Positions 48,952 through 58,189 of a stretch of DNA of 64,000 bases are shown here, in pieces. The DNA is taken from assembly GCA_019748195.1 (NCBI GenBank), contig JAIEPW010000025.1:17928-81927 (forward strand), given 5' to 3'. Under the pieces are notes generated by a model. The model saw only the letters and a list, made by a program, of their open reading frames with translations, was not told where the DNA came from and did no database searches. Origin of the DNA: Bryobacteraceae bacterium. GTDB lineage: Bacteria; Acidobacteriota; Terriglobia; Bryobacterales; Bryobacteraceae. The stretch's first letter is position 1; each line of letters opens with the position of its first letter. A program made the translations under genes and the position numbers.

Positions 48952-50210
48952 TGAAGAATCTCCTTTTGTGTCTGGCCGCTCTAGCGGGGTCCGCGCAAAC
49001 ACGCGATGAAAAGGTCGCCCGCGCCGTGGATGCAATTCGCGACAAGCTGGTGGAGACCCGCCGCGACCTGCACATGCATCCGGAGCTATCCAACCGGGAG
49101 GAGCGGACCTCCCGCGTGGTCGCCGAGCGCCTCCGCGCCCTGGGTTTCGACGACGTTAAGACCGGTGTGGCAAGGCACGGTGTCGTGGCGACGCTGAAGG
49201 GAGGCCGCCCGGGCCCTCTCATCGCGGTGCGCGCGGACATGGATGCGCTGCCGATCCAGGAGAACAACAACGTTCCCTACAAGTCGCGCAACGCCGGAGT
49301 GAAGCACGCCTGCGGGCACGATGCCCACGTCACCATCCAACTTGGCGTCGCGGAGGTGCTTAGCCGGATGCGGGCCGAGATCCCGGGCGTGATCCGCTTC
49401 GTTTTCCAGCCCGCCGAGGAAGGCGCGCCACAGGGCGAAGAGGGCGGAGCGCCACTGATGATCCGCGAAGGCGTGCTGGACAACCCGCGGCCGAAAGCCA
49501 TCTTCGGCTTGCACGTCGGCGCCCAGGAGCGGGTGGGACGGGTGAGCTACGCCTCCGGCCCGCTGCTGGCGTCGACGGACGCCTTCGCTGTCATCGTGGA
49601 CGGCAAAGTCACCCACGGAGCGTATCCGCACACCGGCATCGATCCGATTCCAATCGCGGCGGAGATCATTCAGGCGTTCCAGACCATCCGCCGCCGCGTG
49701 ATCGCGAACCAGCCCATTGTCCTGACCATCGGCCAGATCCATGGCGGCACTCGCAACAACATCCTGGCCGGGCAGGTCCGCATGGAAGGAACGCTGCGCA
49801 CGCTGGACGAAGGCGTGCGGGAACAGGTGAAGTCGCTGATGAAGCAGATGACCGCGGGAATCGCGCAGGCGAACGGAACGGGTGCGCGGATGGAATGGTT
49901 TGACGCCGGCAATCCGGTTACCTTCAACGACCCGGCTCTTGTCTCCAAGGCCGTTCCCTCGCTGCAGCGAATCCTGGGTGTGGCCAACGTCAACCGCGCG
50001 GAGCCGCAGATGGGTGGTGAGGATTTCGCGTATTACCAGAAGGTGATCCCCGGCTTCTTCTACTTCCTCGGTGTCGGCAATCCCGACAAGGGCATTACCG
50101 CGATGCAGCACACGCAGGATTTCGACATTGACGAGGATGCGCTGGCGATCGGAGTAAAGGCGCAAATCGCGGTGCTGCTCGATTATCTGGAGCGGGAAAA
50201 GCAGAATTAG
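48951..50210 (+). CDS. Exported M20-family amidohydrolase
   Basis: 419 residues with a short signal peptide (MKNLLLCLAALAGSAQT). M20D motifs: HMHPELSNREERTS, RADMDALPIQE, KHACGHDAHV (metal His and Asp), QPAEEGAPQGEEGG with the catalytic Glu, and MGGEDFAYY. These enzymes hydrolyse N-acyl amino acids, amino-acid conjugates or related amides; periplasmic location suggests scavenging. Translation overlaps the SDR stop by one base (TAATG). Confidence 0.9.
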   Translation: MKNLLLCLAALAGSAQTRDEKVARAVDAIRDKLVETRRDLHMHPELSNREERTSRVVAERLRALGFDDVKTGVARHGVVATLKGGRPGPLIAVRADMDALPIQENNNVPYKSRNAGVKHACGHDAHVTIQLGVAEVLSRMRAEIPGVIRFVFQPAEEGAPQGEEGGAPLMIREGVLDNPRPKAIFGLHVGAQERVGRVSYASGPLLASTDAFAVIVDGKVTHGAYPHTGIDPIPIAAEIIQAFQTIRRRVIANQPIVLTIGQIHGGTRNNILAGQVRMEGTLRTLDEGVREQVKSLMKQMTAGIAQANGTGARMEWFDAGNPVTFNDPALVSKAVPSLQRILGVANVNRAEPQMGGEDFAYYQKVIPGFFYFLGVGNPDKGITAMQHTQDFDIDEDALAIGVKAQIAVLLDYLEREKQN

Positions 50211-51331
50211 AACACCTGGCGCAGGCGTCGAGTTTTCTTCGTGGCCAGCGAGAACCGCGGCAGCACGTCCCCGCCGTTCAGCAGCCCCGCGACATGCGCG
50301 CCGACCGCCGGGCCGTGCTTAAACCCGTGACCCGATCCGCCGCCCACCAGCCACACGTTGGGAAAATCCGGGTGGCGGTCCACCAGGAAGTCGCCGTTCC
50401 AGGTGTTTTCGTACTGGCAGACCCGTGCCTCCAGCAGCGGAGCGTCACCCAGCAATGGGAAGCGTCGCCTCACCACCCGGCGCATCTCCGCGATCTTGTC
50501 CGCGCTGGGAACCCGATCCAGGGTTTCCGGATCCACCTCCGGCCCATGTTTGTCGACGCCGATCTTGAAGCCGCGGCATTCGATATCGGGAACCGTATAC
50601 GCGCCTTCCTCGAAGTCGATCCAGACCGGCATCGCCGGGGGCGCGAAGCGTTCATCGCCCGGCGCTGTTCCCAGGAAGAATACCTGCTGTCGCGTGGAGC
50701 GTATGCGGTCCCGCAGGATCTCGGGGAACAGCCGCGGAAGCCAGGGTCCGCAGGCGAATACGTAATTGCCCGCCGCGATCTTGCGTCCCGAACTGGTTTG
50801 AAGCCCCTTGCTCCAGGTAGCGGCGTCCGTCAGGTAGCGTACGCCGAGCCGCTCGCATTCTTCCACTAACGCCATCACCGCGCGCCGCGCCATCAGCACG
50901 CCGCTTTGCGGTTCATACAACGCCGATACGGAATCCAGCCGGATCTGCGGGAATCGGGACCTCAGGTCGCGGACGCCCAGCACCTCGTGACGGATTCCGC
51001 ACGAAGCCAGGACTTCGCCCGCGGCTTTCAGATGAGGGTGCCCCTTCGGCGCCGTGAACAAAGCCCCGGTGCGGTGGAAAAGAGGCAGGTGTGTCTCCGC
51101 GCAGAAGCGCAGCCACAGGCGCAACGATCTCTGCGATAGCCGCGTGTACAACTCGTCGGCTCCGTAGTTCATCCGGATGATACGGGTTTCGCCGCCGGAA
51201 CTGGCGCGGCTGTTGCCGGCGCCGTGCGCATCCAGCAGCACCACCCGTCGTCCCTGGCGGGCCAGCGTGTAAGCGGTCCAGGCGCCGAACACTCCGGCGC
51301 CGATTACGGCGGCATCGTAGCTGGTCTTCAT
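50207..51331 (-). CDS. FAD-dependent amine oxidase, sarcosine/N-methyltryptophan oxidase-like
   Basis: 374 residues. The dinucleotide fold AAVIGAGVFGAWTAYTLARQG opens the protein; GETRIIRMNYG and the covalent-flavin Cys in RVCQYENTWNGDFLVDRHP match the MSOX/MTOX family; VWLVGGGSGHGFKHGPAVG closes it. Such enzymes oxidatively demethylate N-methyl amino acids to formaldehyde, H2O2 and the free amine. Its 3' end overlaps the convergent M20 gene by 4 bases. No partner gene reveals the substrate. Confidence 0.88.
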   Translation of the reverse strand: MKTSYDAAVIGAGVFGAWTAYTLARQGRRVVLLDAHGAGNSRASSGGETRIIRMNYGADELYTRLSQRSLRLWLRFCAETHLPLFHRTGALFTAPKGHPHLKAAGEVLASCGIRHEVLGVRDLRSRFPQIRLDSVSALYEPQSGVLMARRAVMALVEECERLGVRYLTDAATWSKGLQTSSGRKIAAGNYVFACGPWLPRLFPEILRDRIRSTRQQVFFLGTAPGDERFAPPAMPVWIDFEEGAYTVPDIECRGFKIGVDKHGPEVDPETLDRVPSADKIAEMRRVVRRRFPLLGDAPLLEARVCQYENTWNGDFLVDRHPDFPNVWLVGGGSGHGFKHGPAVGAHVAGLLNGGDVLPRFSLATKKTRRLRQVF

Positions 51332-51367
51332 GGAAGCCTCATTCTAGCGAACCAGGCTTCCACCAGA

Positions 51368-51886
51368 CTATGCGCTCGCGCCCATTGTGCCTTCGTCGGC
51401 CGATGGACCGTACAGCGACGGCACCGGAATGTCGTTCATGCGCAGATACACCCCCATCTGGGCGCGATGATGAATCGCATGATTCAGGATCATGCTCCGC
51501 AGCACCGCGATCCGGGGCATGGTGAAAAACTTCCGGCCGCCGCCCAGCAGCGTCCAGTCGGTCAACATCTGTTCGTCCGTCGCCTGGGACAAGGACTGGC
51601 GCGCCCTCGCCATGTTCTCGTCAAACACCCGGAGCACCTGCTCGCGAGACTCAGCGATCATAGCCTTCGGAGCTTCGCCCGCCGGCATCACATCCAGTTC
51701 CGGCGTGTCCAGCGTCGTGTATGCCCACATCGGAAGTTCGGCCAAGTGGCCGCAAAGCCTGGCCACGGTCATGGACTTGGGATGCGGCGCCCAGTCCAGC
51801 TTGTCTTCGGGCATTCGCTCCAGCGTTTTGCGAACGCCCGCCATTTCCTGCTCGAATTCGGGGAGAAGAGAATCACGAATCACCAT
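51368..51886 (-). CDS. DinB-family protein
   Basis: 172 residues from ATG 51886 (the ORF is open to 51970 but the extra part is Arg/Cys-rich and has no ribosome site, while GAGGTG precedes 51886). The four-helix DinB bundle shows the three expected metal His positions: LCGHLAELP, and the pair in LNHAIHHRAQMGVYLRM. DinB-fold proteins are metal-dependent thiol transferases or DNA-damage-induced proteins; the role here is unknown. Confidence 0.82.
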   Translation of the reverse strand: MVIRDSLLPEFEQEMAGVRKTLERMPEDKLDWAPHPKSMTVARLCGHLAELPMWAYTTLDTPELDVMPAGEAPKAMIAESREQVLRVFDENMARARQSLSQATDEQMLTDWTLLGGGRKFFTMPRIAVLRSMILNHAIHHRAQMGVYLRMNDIPVPSLYGPSADEGTMGASA

Positions 51887-51981
51887 CGGGGTAGCACCTC
51901 GGACGCAGGATACCGCGTCCGTGCGGCCGGCGAAACTTTCCGCCCGCGTGCATCGCGGGATCCGCCCCAAAATCCGCGTTC

Positions 51982-52686
51982 TCAGCGAACCGGTTCAAAC
52001 GTAACGTTGGACTCCGCGCCGAACTTGCGGTATCCGGTGTAGGTAATCGTCAGCCGCATGCGGAGGGCGCCCGTTCGGAAGGGCAGAGTATCTTCCGCCA
52101 CTGTCTTCACCGGAAACCAGTTTCCGTCCTTCATCCGCTCCCGGATTGTGACAAATCGGGGGAACAGGTTTTCCTGTTTTCGAGAGTAGATCTGCGGGAC
52201 GGCGCGGCCTTCGGCTCGCACGATCGAGAAGTCCTCCGGGTGGATCCAGATCAGCCCGTCGAAGAGCCGCTGCCCCTCCAGGATCTGCCGCGGCCGCACC
52301 TGCAGCACCCAGCAGTCCTGATCCCCCACTGGTTCTGCACCGCGATACCTGGTCTCGTAGAGGTGCAGCACATCGGAGGTCAGCATCAGCGGCTGGATAT
52401 TGCGAATGTCCGCGAAATCTTCCTCGGTCAGCTTCAAGCGCTGCAAGCGGTCCTCGGGATGTTTCAGGAATCTCTCGGAGCGCTCGCCGGTGGGGGAGAA
52501 GATCACTTCGCGGGTCTCGGAGTAGTATGCCCCTGGCCGGTCGAGCTCTTCGGCCTTCACGCTCTGCCGATACAGATAGCGCGATCGTGCTTCCTGGCTC
52601 CGGCTCTCGCGCGCCGCGACGCGCCTGGCGAGATCGGCAGGCGGGTCCGCCGCGTCAGCTCCCAATGCTACGATGACTGCGAGCAT
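51982..52686 (-). CDS. Exported outer-membrane lipoprotein-sorting-like protein
   Basis: 234 residues from ATG 52686 with a short signal sequence (MLAVIVALGADAADPP); ATG 52734 would give a longer leader. The beta-rich body (SRYLYRQSVKAEELD, YYSETREVIFSP, CWVLQVRPRQILEGQ, LIWIHPEDFSIVRAEG) is like LolA/LolB-type or DUF4292-like lipid-binding folds that carry hydrophobic cargo in the periplasm. No lipobox. It diverges from the membrane protease gene with overlapping start codons. Confidence 0.75.
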   Translation of the reverse strand: MLAVIVALGADAADPPADLARRVAARESRSQEARSRYLYRQSVKAEELDRPGAYYSETREVIFSPTGERSERFLKHPEDRLQRLKLTEEDFADIRNIQPLMLTSDVLHLYETRYRGAEPVGDQDCWVLQVRPRQILEGQRLFDGLIWIHPEDFSIVRAEGRAVPQIYSRKQENLFPRFVTIRERMKDGNWFPVKTVAEDTLPFRTGALRMRLTITYTGYRKFGAESNVTFEPVR

Positions 52687-53665
52687 GAGTCTCGTCCGCC
52701 CGTTTGTCCCCGTTTTGGTCGTCGTGTGGGCCATTTGCATCGCGGCGGCTTTCCTATACGCCAGGCAGCGCGGCATTCCCAACGAAATCGCCCTGGTGTT
52801 GCTGCCGGCGTTTCTCATTGAGGCGAAGTTCTACCTGATTTTAGGCACGGAAAGCCTGCGCCTGCGCGTGACGCGTCTGCTGAGCCGGGGAGGGCTCGCG
52901 GTCGCGCTCGTGGCCAGCGCGGTGATCCCGTTCCTTGGGGCCACCCTCGCCACCGGATCCTTCACCTGGCCGCCGTTTCTGATTCTGGCGGGCTTGATGA
53001 GCGTTGCCGCATTCTGGTATGTCTTGCTGCCGCACCTTGGAATCGTCGATCTGGCGTTCCTGGTGATCCTCGCCGCAGTGATCCTGAGCAAGGTATTCCG
53101 CGAGATCTACCCCGATCCTCATCCGCGGCTTCCTCTGGAGATCCTCGGCCAGCTTGCCTGGATTCGAGTCGGCGCGTTCGCCCTCCTGGAGATCCGCGGC
53201 GTGAAGGTGGGCTTCGGCTTCATTCCCACGCGGCGGGACTGGATGGTGGGACTTCGCTACTACCTGTTCTTTCTGCCGGTCGGCGCCGCGATCGCGCTGG
53301 GGCTGGGATTCGCCCGCTTCCATCCCCTTGACTTCGTCTGGTGGAAGACGTCGCTGATCGCTCTGGGCACATTTCTCGGCATTCTTTGGGTGGTGGCATT
53401 GAGCGAGGAGTTCCTGTTCCGGGGTCTGCTGCAAACCTGGATCGTACAGTGGACGCGTAGCGAGTGGCTGGGGCTCGGCATCGCGGCGGCCCTGTTCGGC
53501 GCGGTTCACTTGAGCTATCGCGACTTCCCGAACTGGCGGTTCGCCACCCTCGCGGCGGTGGCCGGCGTATTCTACGGCTTGGCCTTTCGCGACGCGAAGA
53601 GCATTCGCGCCTCCATGGTGACTCATGCATTGGTGGTAACCACGTGGCGCGTCTTCTTCTCCTGA
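52673..53665 (+). CDS. CPBP-type (CAAX-like) intramembrane protease
   Basis: 330 residues, about eight hydrophobic helices. The CAAX-protease-like signature is present in the last third: SEEFLFRG with the tandem Glu and Arg (motif EExxxR) and the later His in GAVHLSYRDF, the catalytic Glu/His set of this glutamyl protease family. ATG 52673 or 52685 can start it. Substrates in bacteria are mostly unknown; some such proteins give bacteriocin self-immunity. Its stop overlaps the next gene by 22 bases. Confidence 0.86.
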   Translation: MTASMSLVRPFVPVLVVVWAICIAAAFLYARQRGIPNEIALVLLPAFLIEAKFYLILGTESLRLRVTRLLSRGGLAVALVASAVIPFLGATLATGSFTWPPFLILAGLMSVAAFWYVLLPHLGIVDLAFLVILAAVILSKVFREIYPDPHPRLPLEILGQLAWIRVGAFALLEIRGVKVGFGFIPTRRDWMVGLRYYLFFLPVGAAIALGLGFARFHPLDFVWWKTSLIALGTFLGILWVVALSEEFLFRGLLQTWIVQWTRSEWLGLGIAAALFGAVHLSYRDFPNWRFATLAAVAGVFYGLAFRDAKSIRASMVTHALVVTTWRVFFS

Positions 53666-54774
53666 TCGGCGCGGTCTGCCTGGCCGCGCAGGAGCGTATC
53701 GTGATTCGCGCCGGCGCCCTGGCCGACGTGGAGGCCGGCGTTCTCCGCTCCCGCGTCGCGATCGTCATCCAGGCGGGGCGGATCGAGTCCGTGGGGCCGT
53801 ACCGCGAATTCCCCGGCGCCCGCGTCCTCGACCTCTCCTCCTACACGGTGCTTCCGGGCCTGATGGATGCGCGGGTGAGCTTCTCGCCCGATCCGGCGGC
53901 AGCTCGGACGGAGGCCCTTGCGACGCTTCGCGCGGGGTTCACTACCGTGCGTAGCGCCGGGGCGGCGAGATTCCGCGACGTGGAACTGCGGGACGGCATC
54001 GCGAAGGGCATCCTCCCCGGCCCGCGTGTCCTGGCGGCGGGAGCGCCGCTCGCTTCGCCCGGCGGCGCTTGCGACGCCCCTTTCGCTGGAGAAGGTCTCT
54101 TCAATCGGCTGGATGTGAAAATTCGCGGCGTGCTGGACTCCGGAGTGGATTGGGTCCCCGCGTGCGCGGGAGGGGCGATGTGGCCGAGCGCCTCCGATCG
54201 CATGGCGACCGAGCTCAGCGAGGCGGAACTCCGGTCCGTGGTCCGCCTGGCGCACTCCCGCAAACGCCGCGTCGCGGTCCACGCTCAAGGTCCCAACGCG
54301 ATTCGGAACGCGGCGCGCGCCGGCGCCGATTCCGTGGAACACGGGAACTGGGTGGATGAAGGCAGCGCCCGGGAGTTGGCCCGCCGCGGAATTCCGCTGG
54401 TGCCCGGCCTCGCCAGGCTGTCGAGACCCGGCGAGGCCCCGCGGCTTCGCGCGGAGGTTTTCCGGGCCGTTCGCACGGCGATTGCGCTCGGCGTTCCGCT
54501 CGTATTCGGCTCGGATGCGCCGGGCATTCCTCATGGCGACAACGCTCGCGAGTTCGGGGCGCTCATCGAGGCCGGGCTGACGCCGGACCGCGCCCTACGT
54601 TCCGCGACCCTCGACGCCGCGCGTATGCTGGGGGAGGAGAAGAAGGCGGGGCGCGTGGCCAAGGGTTACCGCGCCGACCTGATCGCCGTGGAGGGCGATC
54701 CGCTGCACGACTGGAAAACGCTGACTCGCGTTCGCTTCGTAATGAAAGAGGGAATCGTGATCCGGCGGCCGTGA
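53644..54774 (+). CDS. Exported amidohydrolase-superfamily protein with incomplete metal site
   Basis: 376 residues from GTG 53644, which gives a good signal peptide (MARLLLLIGAVCLAAQ). The imidazolonepropionase-like fold is obvious: VLPGLMD, TVRSAGAARFRD, RVAVHAQGPNAI, DSVEHG and FGSDAPGIPHGDN. However, the first metal motif HxH after LPG(L/I)D is replaced by Arg77 and Ser79 (LMDARVSF), and the carboxylated Lys position reads Pro172 (GVDWVPACAGG). His213, His233 and the late Asp remain. Activity would need an altered metal site; a binding or regulatory function is possible. Confidence 0.83.
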   Translation: MARLLLLIGAVCLAAQERIVIRAGALADVEAGVLRSRVAIVIQAGRIESVGPYREFPGARVLDLSSYTVLPGLMDARVSFSPDPAAARTEALATLRAGFTTVRSAGAARFRDVELRDGIAKGILPGPRVLAAGAPLASPGGACDAPFAGEGLFNRLDVKIRGVLDSGVDWVPACAGGAMWPSASDRMATELSEAELRSVVRLAHSRKRRVAVHAQGPNAIRNAARAGADSVEHGNWVDEGSARELARRGIPLVPGLARLSRPGEAPRLRAEVFRAVRTAIALGVPLVFGSDAPGIPHGDNAREFGALIEAGLTPDRALRSATLDAARMLGEEKKAGRVAKGYRADLIAVEGDPLHDWKTLTRVRFVMKEGIVIRRP

Positions 54775-54775
54775 C

Positions 54776-55468
54776 TCAATCGGCGGACTCGCGGCCAACG
54801 GCCGCCGCTTTCCGCCTTCGCAACGCGCGTTCCGATTTGCGCTGCTGGCGCAGTTGCAACACCCGCTCGCGTTCCAGTTCCAGGGGCTCCCGGCGGCTTC
54901 TTTCCTTTACCCGAGCATCCACCTTGTTCCAGAACTTGGCGAAGTATTCCAGAGCCGAGGCCAGCGCGAAAATCATCACCCCGCCCATGCACCACAATCC
55001 CCATTCCTGCAGGGTGGGCCAGCGCAGTCCCAGCAGCACCAATGAGATCGCTACAACTTCCAGCGCCATTTTGGTCTTGCCCAGATCGCTTGCCTGGATC
55101 GTATAGCCTTCAGCGGCGGCGATAGAACGCAGTCCGCTCACGGCGAATTCGCGGCCGATGATCAGCACCGCCATCCAGGCGGGCACCCGCCCGATCTGCA
55201 CCAGCGAAACGAGCGCGGCGGAAATCAGGAGCTTGTCCGCGATCGGATCCAACAACATCCCGACCGTGGTCACCTGGCCCCAGCGCCTGGCGAGATACCC
55301 GTCCAGCAGGTCGGTCGCGGCCGCGGCCAGGAAGACCGCCAGCGCGAAAAACGCCTTGTCCACCACCAGAACGCCGACACCCACGGCCCGGCTGTCGGTG
55401 ACCAGCGCGGCCACCAGCAGTGGGACAAAGAAGATCCGCAGAATGGTGAGCAGGTTCGGCAGATTCAT
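54776..55468 (-). CDS. pgsA: CDP-diacylglycerol-glycerol-3-phosphate phosphatidyltransferase PgsA
   Basis: 230 residues with the full CDP-alcohol phosphotransferase motif: Asp56-Gly57, Ala60-Arg61, Gly70, Asp74, Asp78 (DGYLAR... GMLLDPIADK), and about five membrane helices. It makes phosphatidylglycerophosphate at the inner membrane. The C-terminus has an extra 40-residue basic, helical tail (RREPLELERERVLQLRQQRK) beyond the usual enzyme, perhaps for membrane or RNA contact. It is followed on the same strand by no gene; convergent with the amidohydrolase by 1 base. Confidence 0.93.
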   Translation of the reverse strand: MNLPNLLTILRIFFVPLLVAALVTDSRAVGVGVLVVDKAFFALAVFLAAAATDLLDGYLARRWGQVTTVGMLLDPIADKLLISAALVSLVQIGRVPAWMAVLIIGREFAVSGLRSIAAAEGYTIQASDLGKTKMALEVVAISLVLLGLRWPTLQEWGLWCMGGVMIFALASALEYFAKFWNKVDARVKERSRREPLELERERVLQLRQQRKSERALRRRKAAAVGRESAD

Positions 55469-55514
55469 GCGGCCATCTCAAGGATACCGCTGTCCCGGAA
55501 AAAGGGAAGAGCAG

Positions 55515-56894
55515 TTACGCGGAGCCCTGGGCGGCGTCCGGAGCCCCCACCTGGTAGCGCTCCAGTTTACGGCGGACGCTTTCCGGGGTCTCGGCTTCAA
55601 TCTCCAGGAACTCCTCCGTGTAACGTTCGGCCGTGACCCTCGCATTTTCGTGGAGAACATGCGAAGGCCCCACATCGCCGATCGGAAAACGGAAGCGGGC
55701 GGCAGCCACCGGGTCCACGATCAGACCCTGATCGATCATCGCCAGCAGCTCGGCGCAGCCATCGCCGGTCCGCGCGGATACCGCGGCAAACTTCGCGTTC
55801 TGCAGCGCCTCGTTACGAATGCGTTGCGCCAGGGCCGGGGCGTCGCGCTCGGACTCGCCGATGGCGTCAATCTTGTTGAGCACCAGAATCTGAGGCTTCT
55901 CCGACGCCCCGATGTCGGAAAGCACTTCCGACACGTGCGCTGTATATTCCTGCGCGTGAGGCGAAGACGCATCCACCACGTGCAGCAGCAGGCTGGCCTC
56001 GATCACCTCTTCCAGCGTCGCGCGGAACGCCTTTACCAGGGTTGTGGGCAGGTTGCGGATGAACCCCACCGTGTCGCTGAGCAGCGCCTTGCGGTTGGAA
56101 GGCAGCACGACATGCCGCACCGTCGGGTCCAGCGTCGCGAACATCTTTGCATCCGCTAGAACTTCCGCTCCGGTAAGACGGTTGAACAGCGTAGACTTGC
56201 CGGCGTTCGTGTAGCCCACCAAAGCCACGGTTTCCAGGGGAACCCCCTGCCGCTGCCGCCGCTGGATTCCGCGTCCCTTACGGACCTGTTCCAGGTCCTT
56301 TTCGATGGTTCGAATCCGGCGGAAAATCCGCCGCCGGTCCGTTTCCAGTTGCGTTTCGCCGGGACCCCGGGTGCCGATGCCGCCGCCCAGCCGGGACATC
56401 TGCGTGCCGCGACCCACCAGACGCGGCAGCAGGTAATTCAGTTGAGCAAGCTCCACCTGCAACTGGCCTTCGCGGGTCCGGGCGCGCTTCGCAAAGATAT
56501 CCAGGATGAGTTGCGTCCGGTCCAGGATCTTGGTGTCCAGGGCCCGTTCCAGGTTGCGAAGCTGCGTTGGCGACAACTCGTGATCGAAGATCACCACGTC
56601 CGCCTGGTGAAAGCCGACTTTCGCCTTCAGTTCCTGGACCTTACCGGATCCGATTAGCGTTGCTGGATCTGGCCTGGGACGGGACTGGATGTCGCGGTCC
56701 GCGATGATGGCCCCCGCGCTGTCCGCCAGGACGGCGAGTTCTTCCAACGATTCCTCGGCCGAGAACGGCGCCAGCTTGTCGGCCGGAACAGCGCCCCGGT
56801 GGGTCCGTTCCAGACCCACCAGTAAAGCGACCTCCCTGCCCTCAGCCAACTCTCGAGCTCCGTATCTACTCGACGCTCTCGGTAACCGGCACAC
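55515..56894 (-). CDS. hflX: GTPase HflX
   Basis: 459 residues from GTG 56894, overlapping the hfq 3' end by 29 bases. The N-terminal HflX domain has [28 protein letters not shown] and the glycine-rich loop [15 protein letters not shown]; the G domain has Walker [16 protein letters not shown] and NKID. HflX binds 50S ribosomes and 70S particles stalled by heat or antibiotics, splitting them. The order hfq-hflX is the same as in proteobacteria. Confidence 0.94.
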   Translation of the reverse strand: MCRLPRASSRYGARELAEGREVALLVGLERTHRGAVPADKLAPFSAEESLEELAVLADSAGAIIADRDIQSRPRPDPATLIGSGKVQELKAKVGFHQADVVIFDHELSPTQLRNLERALDTKILDRTQLILDIFAKRARTREGQLQVELAQLNYLLPRLVGRGTQMSRLGGGIGTRGPGETQLETDRRRIFRRIRTIEKDLEQVRKGRGIQRRQRQGVPLETVALVGYTNAGKSTLFNRLTGAEVLADAKMFATLDPTVRHVVLPSNRKALLSDTVGFIRNLPTTLVKAFRATLEEVIEASLLLHVVDASSPHAQEYTAHVSEVLSDIGASEKPQILVLNKIDAIGESERDAPALAQRIRNEALQNAKFAAVSARTGDGCAELLAMIDQGLIVDPVAAARFRFPIGDVGPSHVLHENARVTAERYTEEFLEIEAETPESVRRKLERYQVGAPDAAQGSA

Positions 56895-57168
56895 CGGGAA
56901 GCGTGTTCGAGTGAACCCCGGCGCCTACGGCGCCACCGTGCGGTCCCGGGGAACCGTGAAACGGCTTCGACACCACCACCGTGGAGATGGCGTGCTTGAA
57001 AATCAACTGCTCCTGATTGTTCGTCTCCAGAATCACCGAATACTTGTCGAAGCTCTTAATTCGTCCGGAAAGCTTCACTCCGCTCATCAGGTAAATGGTC
57101 AGGAAGGTCTTGTCCTTGCGCGCGTTGTTTAGAAACGCTTCCTGGATGTTCTGCGCCTGCTTCTCCAT
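56866..57168 (-). CDS. hfq: RNA chaperone Hfq
   Basis: 100 residues. The Sm1 and Sm2 motifs are textbook: [34 protein letters not shown] and the KHAIST hexamer core ending near residue 65. The remaining 35 residues form a glycine- and histidine-containing flexible tail ([16 protein letters not shown]), a longer acidic-free tail than the shortest Hfq versions. It pairs small RNAs with mRNA targets. It shares its transcript with hflX. Confidence 0.96.
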   Translation of the reverse strand: MEKQAQNIQEAFLNNARKDKTFLTIYLMSGVKLSGRIKSFDKYSVILETNNQEQLIFKHAISTVVVSKPFHGSPGPHGGAVGAGVHSNTLPGVPVTESVE

Positions 57169-57255
57169 CGTGCCGCTACCTCACTACCCTGGGGAGGGTG
57201 GTCTTTTATTTTGTTTTGGCCCGCAAGGGGCTGATCTGCAAGTATGTTACAGACA

Positions 57256-57284
57256 TCATAGCGTAACGTGGCCACACTGGCATC
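57256..57284 (-). promoter_or_regulatory. Candidate sigma-70 promoter of hfq-hflX
   Basis: On the minus strand ATGCCA (57279-57284) and TATGAT (57256-57261) are 17 bases apart, about 85 bases before the hfq ATG. The -10 box matches consensus in five of six positions; the -35 box is weaker. Confidence 0.4.
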
Positions 57285-57296
57285 CCCCGCCGGGTA

Positions 57297-57815
57297 CTAG
57301 GGGGTCTGTTCTTCATGTGCTGAATTGCGCAAATGAGTATAAAATCCGAGGTCAGATCCGGTGATTGCTTTCGTGATGAAGATGATCTGTCCGGTGTGTC
57401 CGCTGAAGTGTTCCACCACGTGATAAATGGCCTCCAGAACGGTAACCTCGTAGCCTTGGACAGTGACGCGTTGGCCCAGGCGCGGCGGATCTAAGGCGCG
57501 CAGCACAGCCGCTGCTTCCGCGATCCTGCTGCGCAATTTCGCACTCAGATCCTCAGCAGAGGCGCCCCCTTGCGCCGCGAACTCCGCATCGCGATCCCGC
57601 GCCTCCGGCGCCCCGGCGACTCCCGTGCCGATCCATTGCCCAACGTTGCCGCAGAGGTGCAGCACCAGATTTCCGACTGCGTTGGCATTCTCGTTTCCCC
57701 GAAACCAGATTCTGTCCTGCGGCAATTGCCCCAGGCAGGTTTCAATCCTGGAAGCAAGCTGCTCCAGCTTCGCGGCGGAGTACTCCAGAAAGGCTCGACT
57801 TAACGTTTCATCCAT
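57297..57815 (-). CDS. DinB-family protein (DUF1572-like)
   Basis: 172 residues from ATG 57815; the open frame continues upstream to 58247 but lies fully inside crcB in another frame and is rejected. A four-helix bundle with candidate metal His in LVLHLCGNV, VVEHFSGHTGQIIF and the spacing expected for DinB-like thiol-dependent enzymes. The start overlaps the 3' end of crcB by 16 bases, so it is translated from the pyk-crcB transcript. Function unknown; the second DinB-fold protein in the window. Confidence 0.84.
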   Translation of the reverse strand: MDETLSRAFLEYSAAKLEQLASRIETCLGQLPQDRIWFRGNENANAVGNLVLHLCGNVGQWIGTGVAGAPEARDRDAEFAAQGGASAEDLSAKLRSRIAEAAAVLRALDPPRLGQRVTVQGYEVTVLEAIYHVVEHFSGHTGQIIFITKAITGSDLGFYTHLRNSAHEEQTP

Positions 57816-58189
57816 GCAGATCCCATCATAAGACCACCGAACGCAGCCGTCAGGCAGAGTACCAGGGATAGTAAGGCATTGGCCGCGGCGCGCGCCGGAA
57901 AACCGTCCCGCGCGAGCTGAACTGTCTCCAGGCTGAAGCTGGAGAAGGTCGTATAGCCGCCGCATATCCCGATCAGCAGGAATGCCCGAAACCCGCTCTC
58001 CATGGATCGGCGGTCCGCTGCGATCCAGCCGGCCACCACCCCGGCCACCAGGCTGCCCGAGACATTCACGAATAACGTTCCCCAGGGAAACGCTGGCCCG
58101 AACAGGCGGACTGCCAGGTTGGCGCAGGCGAATCGGGCCATGCCTCCCAAGGCAGCTCCCAGGCCCACCAGCAGATATTCGCGAAACAT
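57800..58189 (-). CDS. crcB: Fluoride channel CrcB (Fluc)
   Basis: 129 residues, four transmembrane helices, with the channel signature GICGGYTTFSSFSLE and the N-terminal GAALGGMARFACANL. Fluc dimers export fluoride through an aqueous pore and protect enolase. It shares one base with the end of the pyruvate kinase gene, so fluoride resistance is tied to a glycolytic enzyme. No fluoride riboswitch is possible directly upstream because the coding regions touch; any such element would have to lie before pyk. Confidence 0.93.
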   Translation of the reverse strand: MFREYLLVGLGAALGGMARFACANLAVRLFGPAFPWGTLFVNVSGSLVAGVVAGWIAADRRSMESGFRAFLLIGICGGYTTFSSFSLETVQLARDGFPARAAANALLSLVLCLTAAFGGLMMGSAWMKR

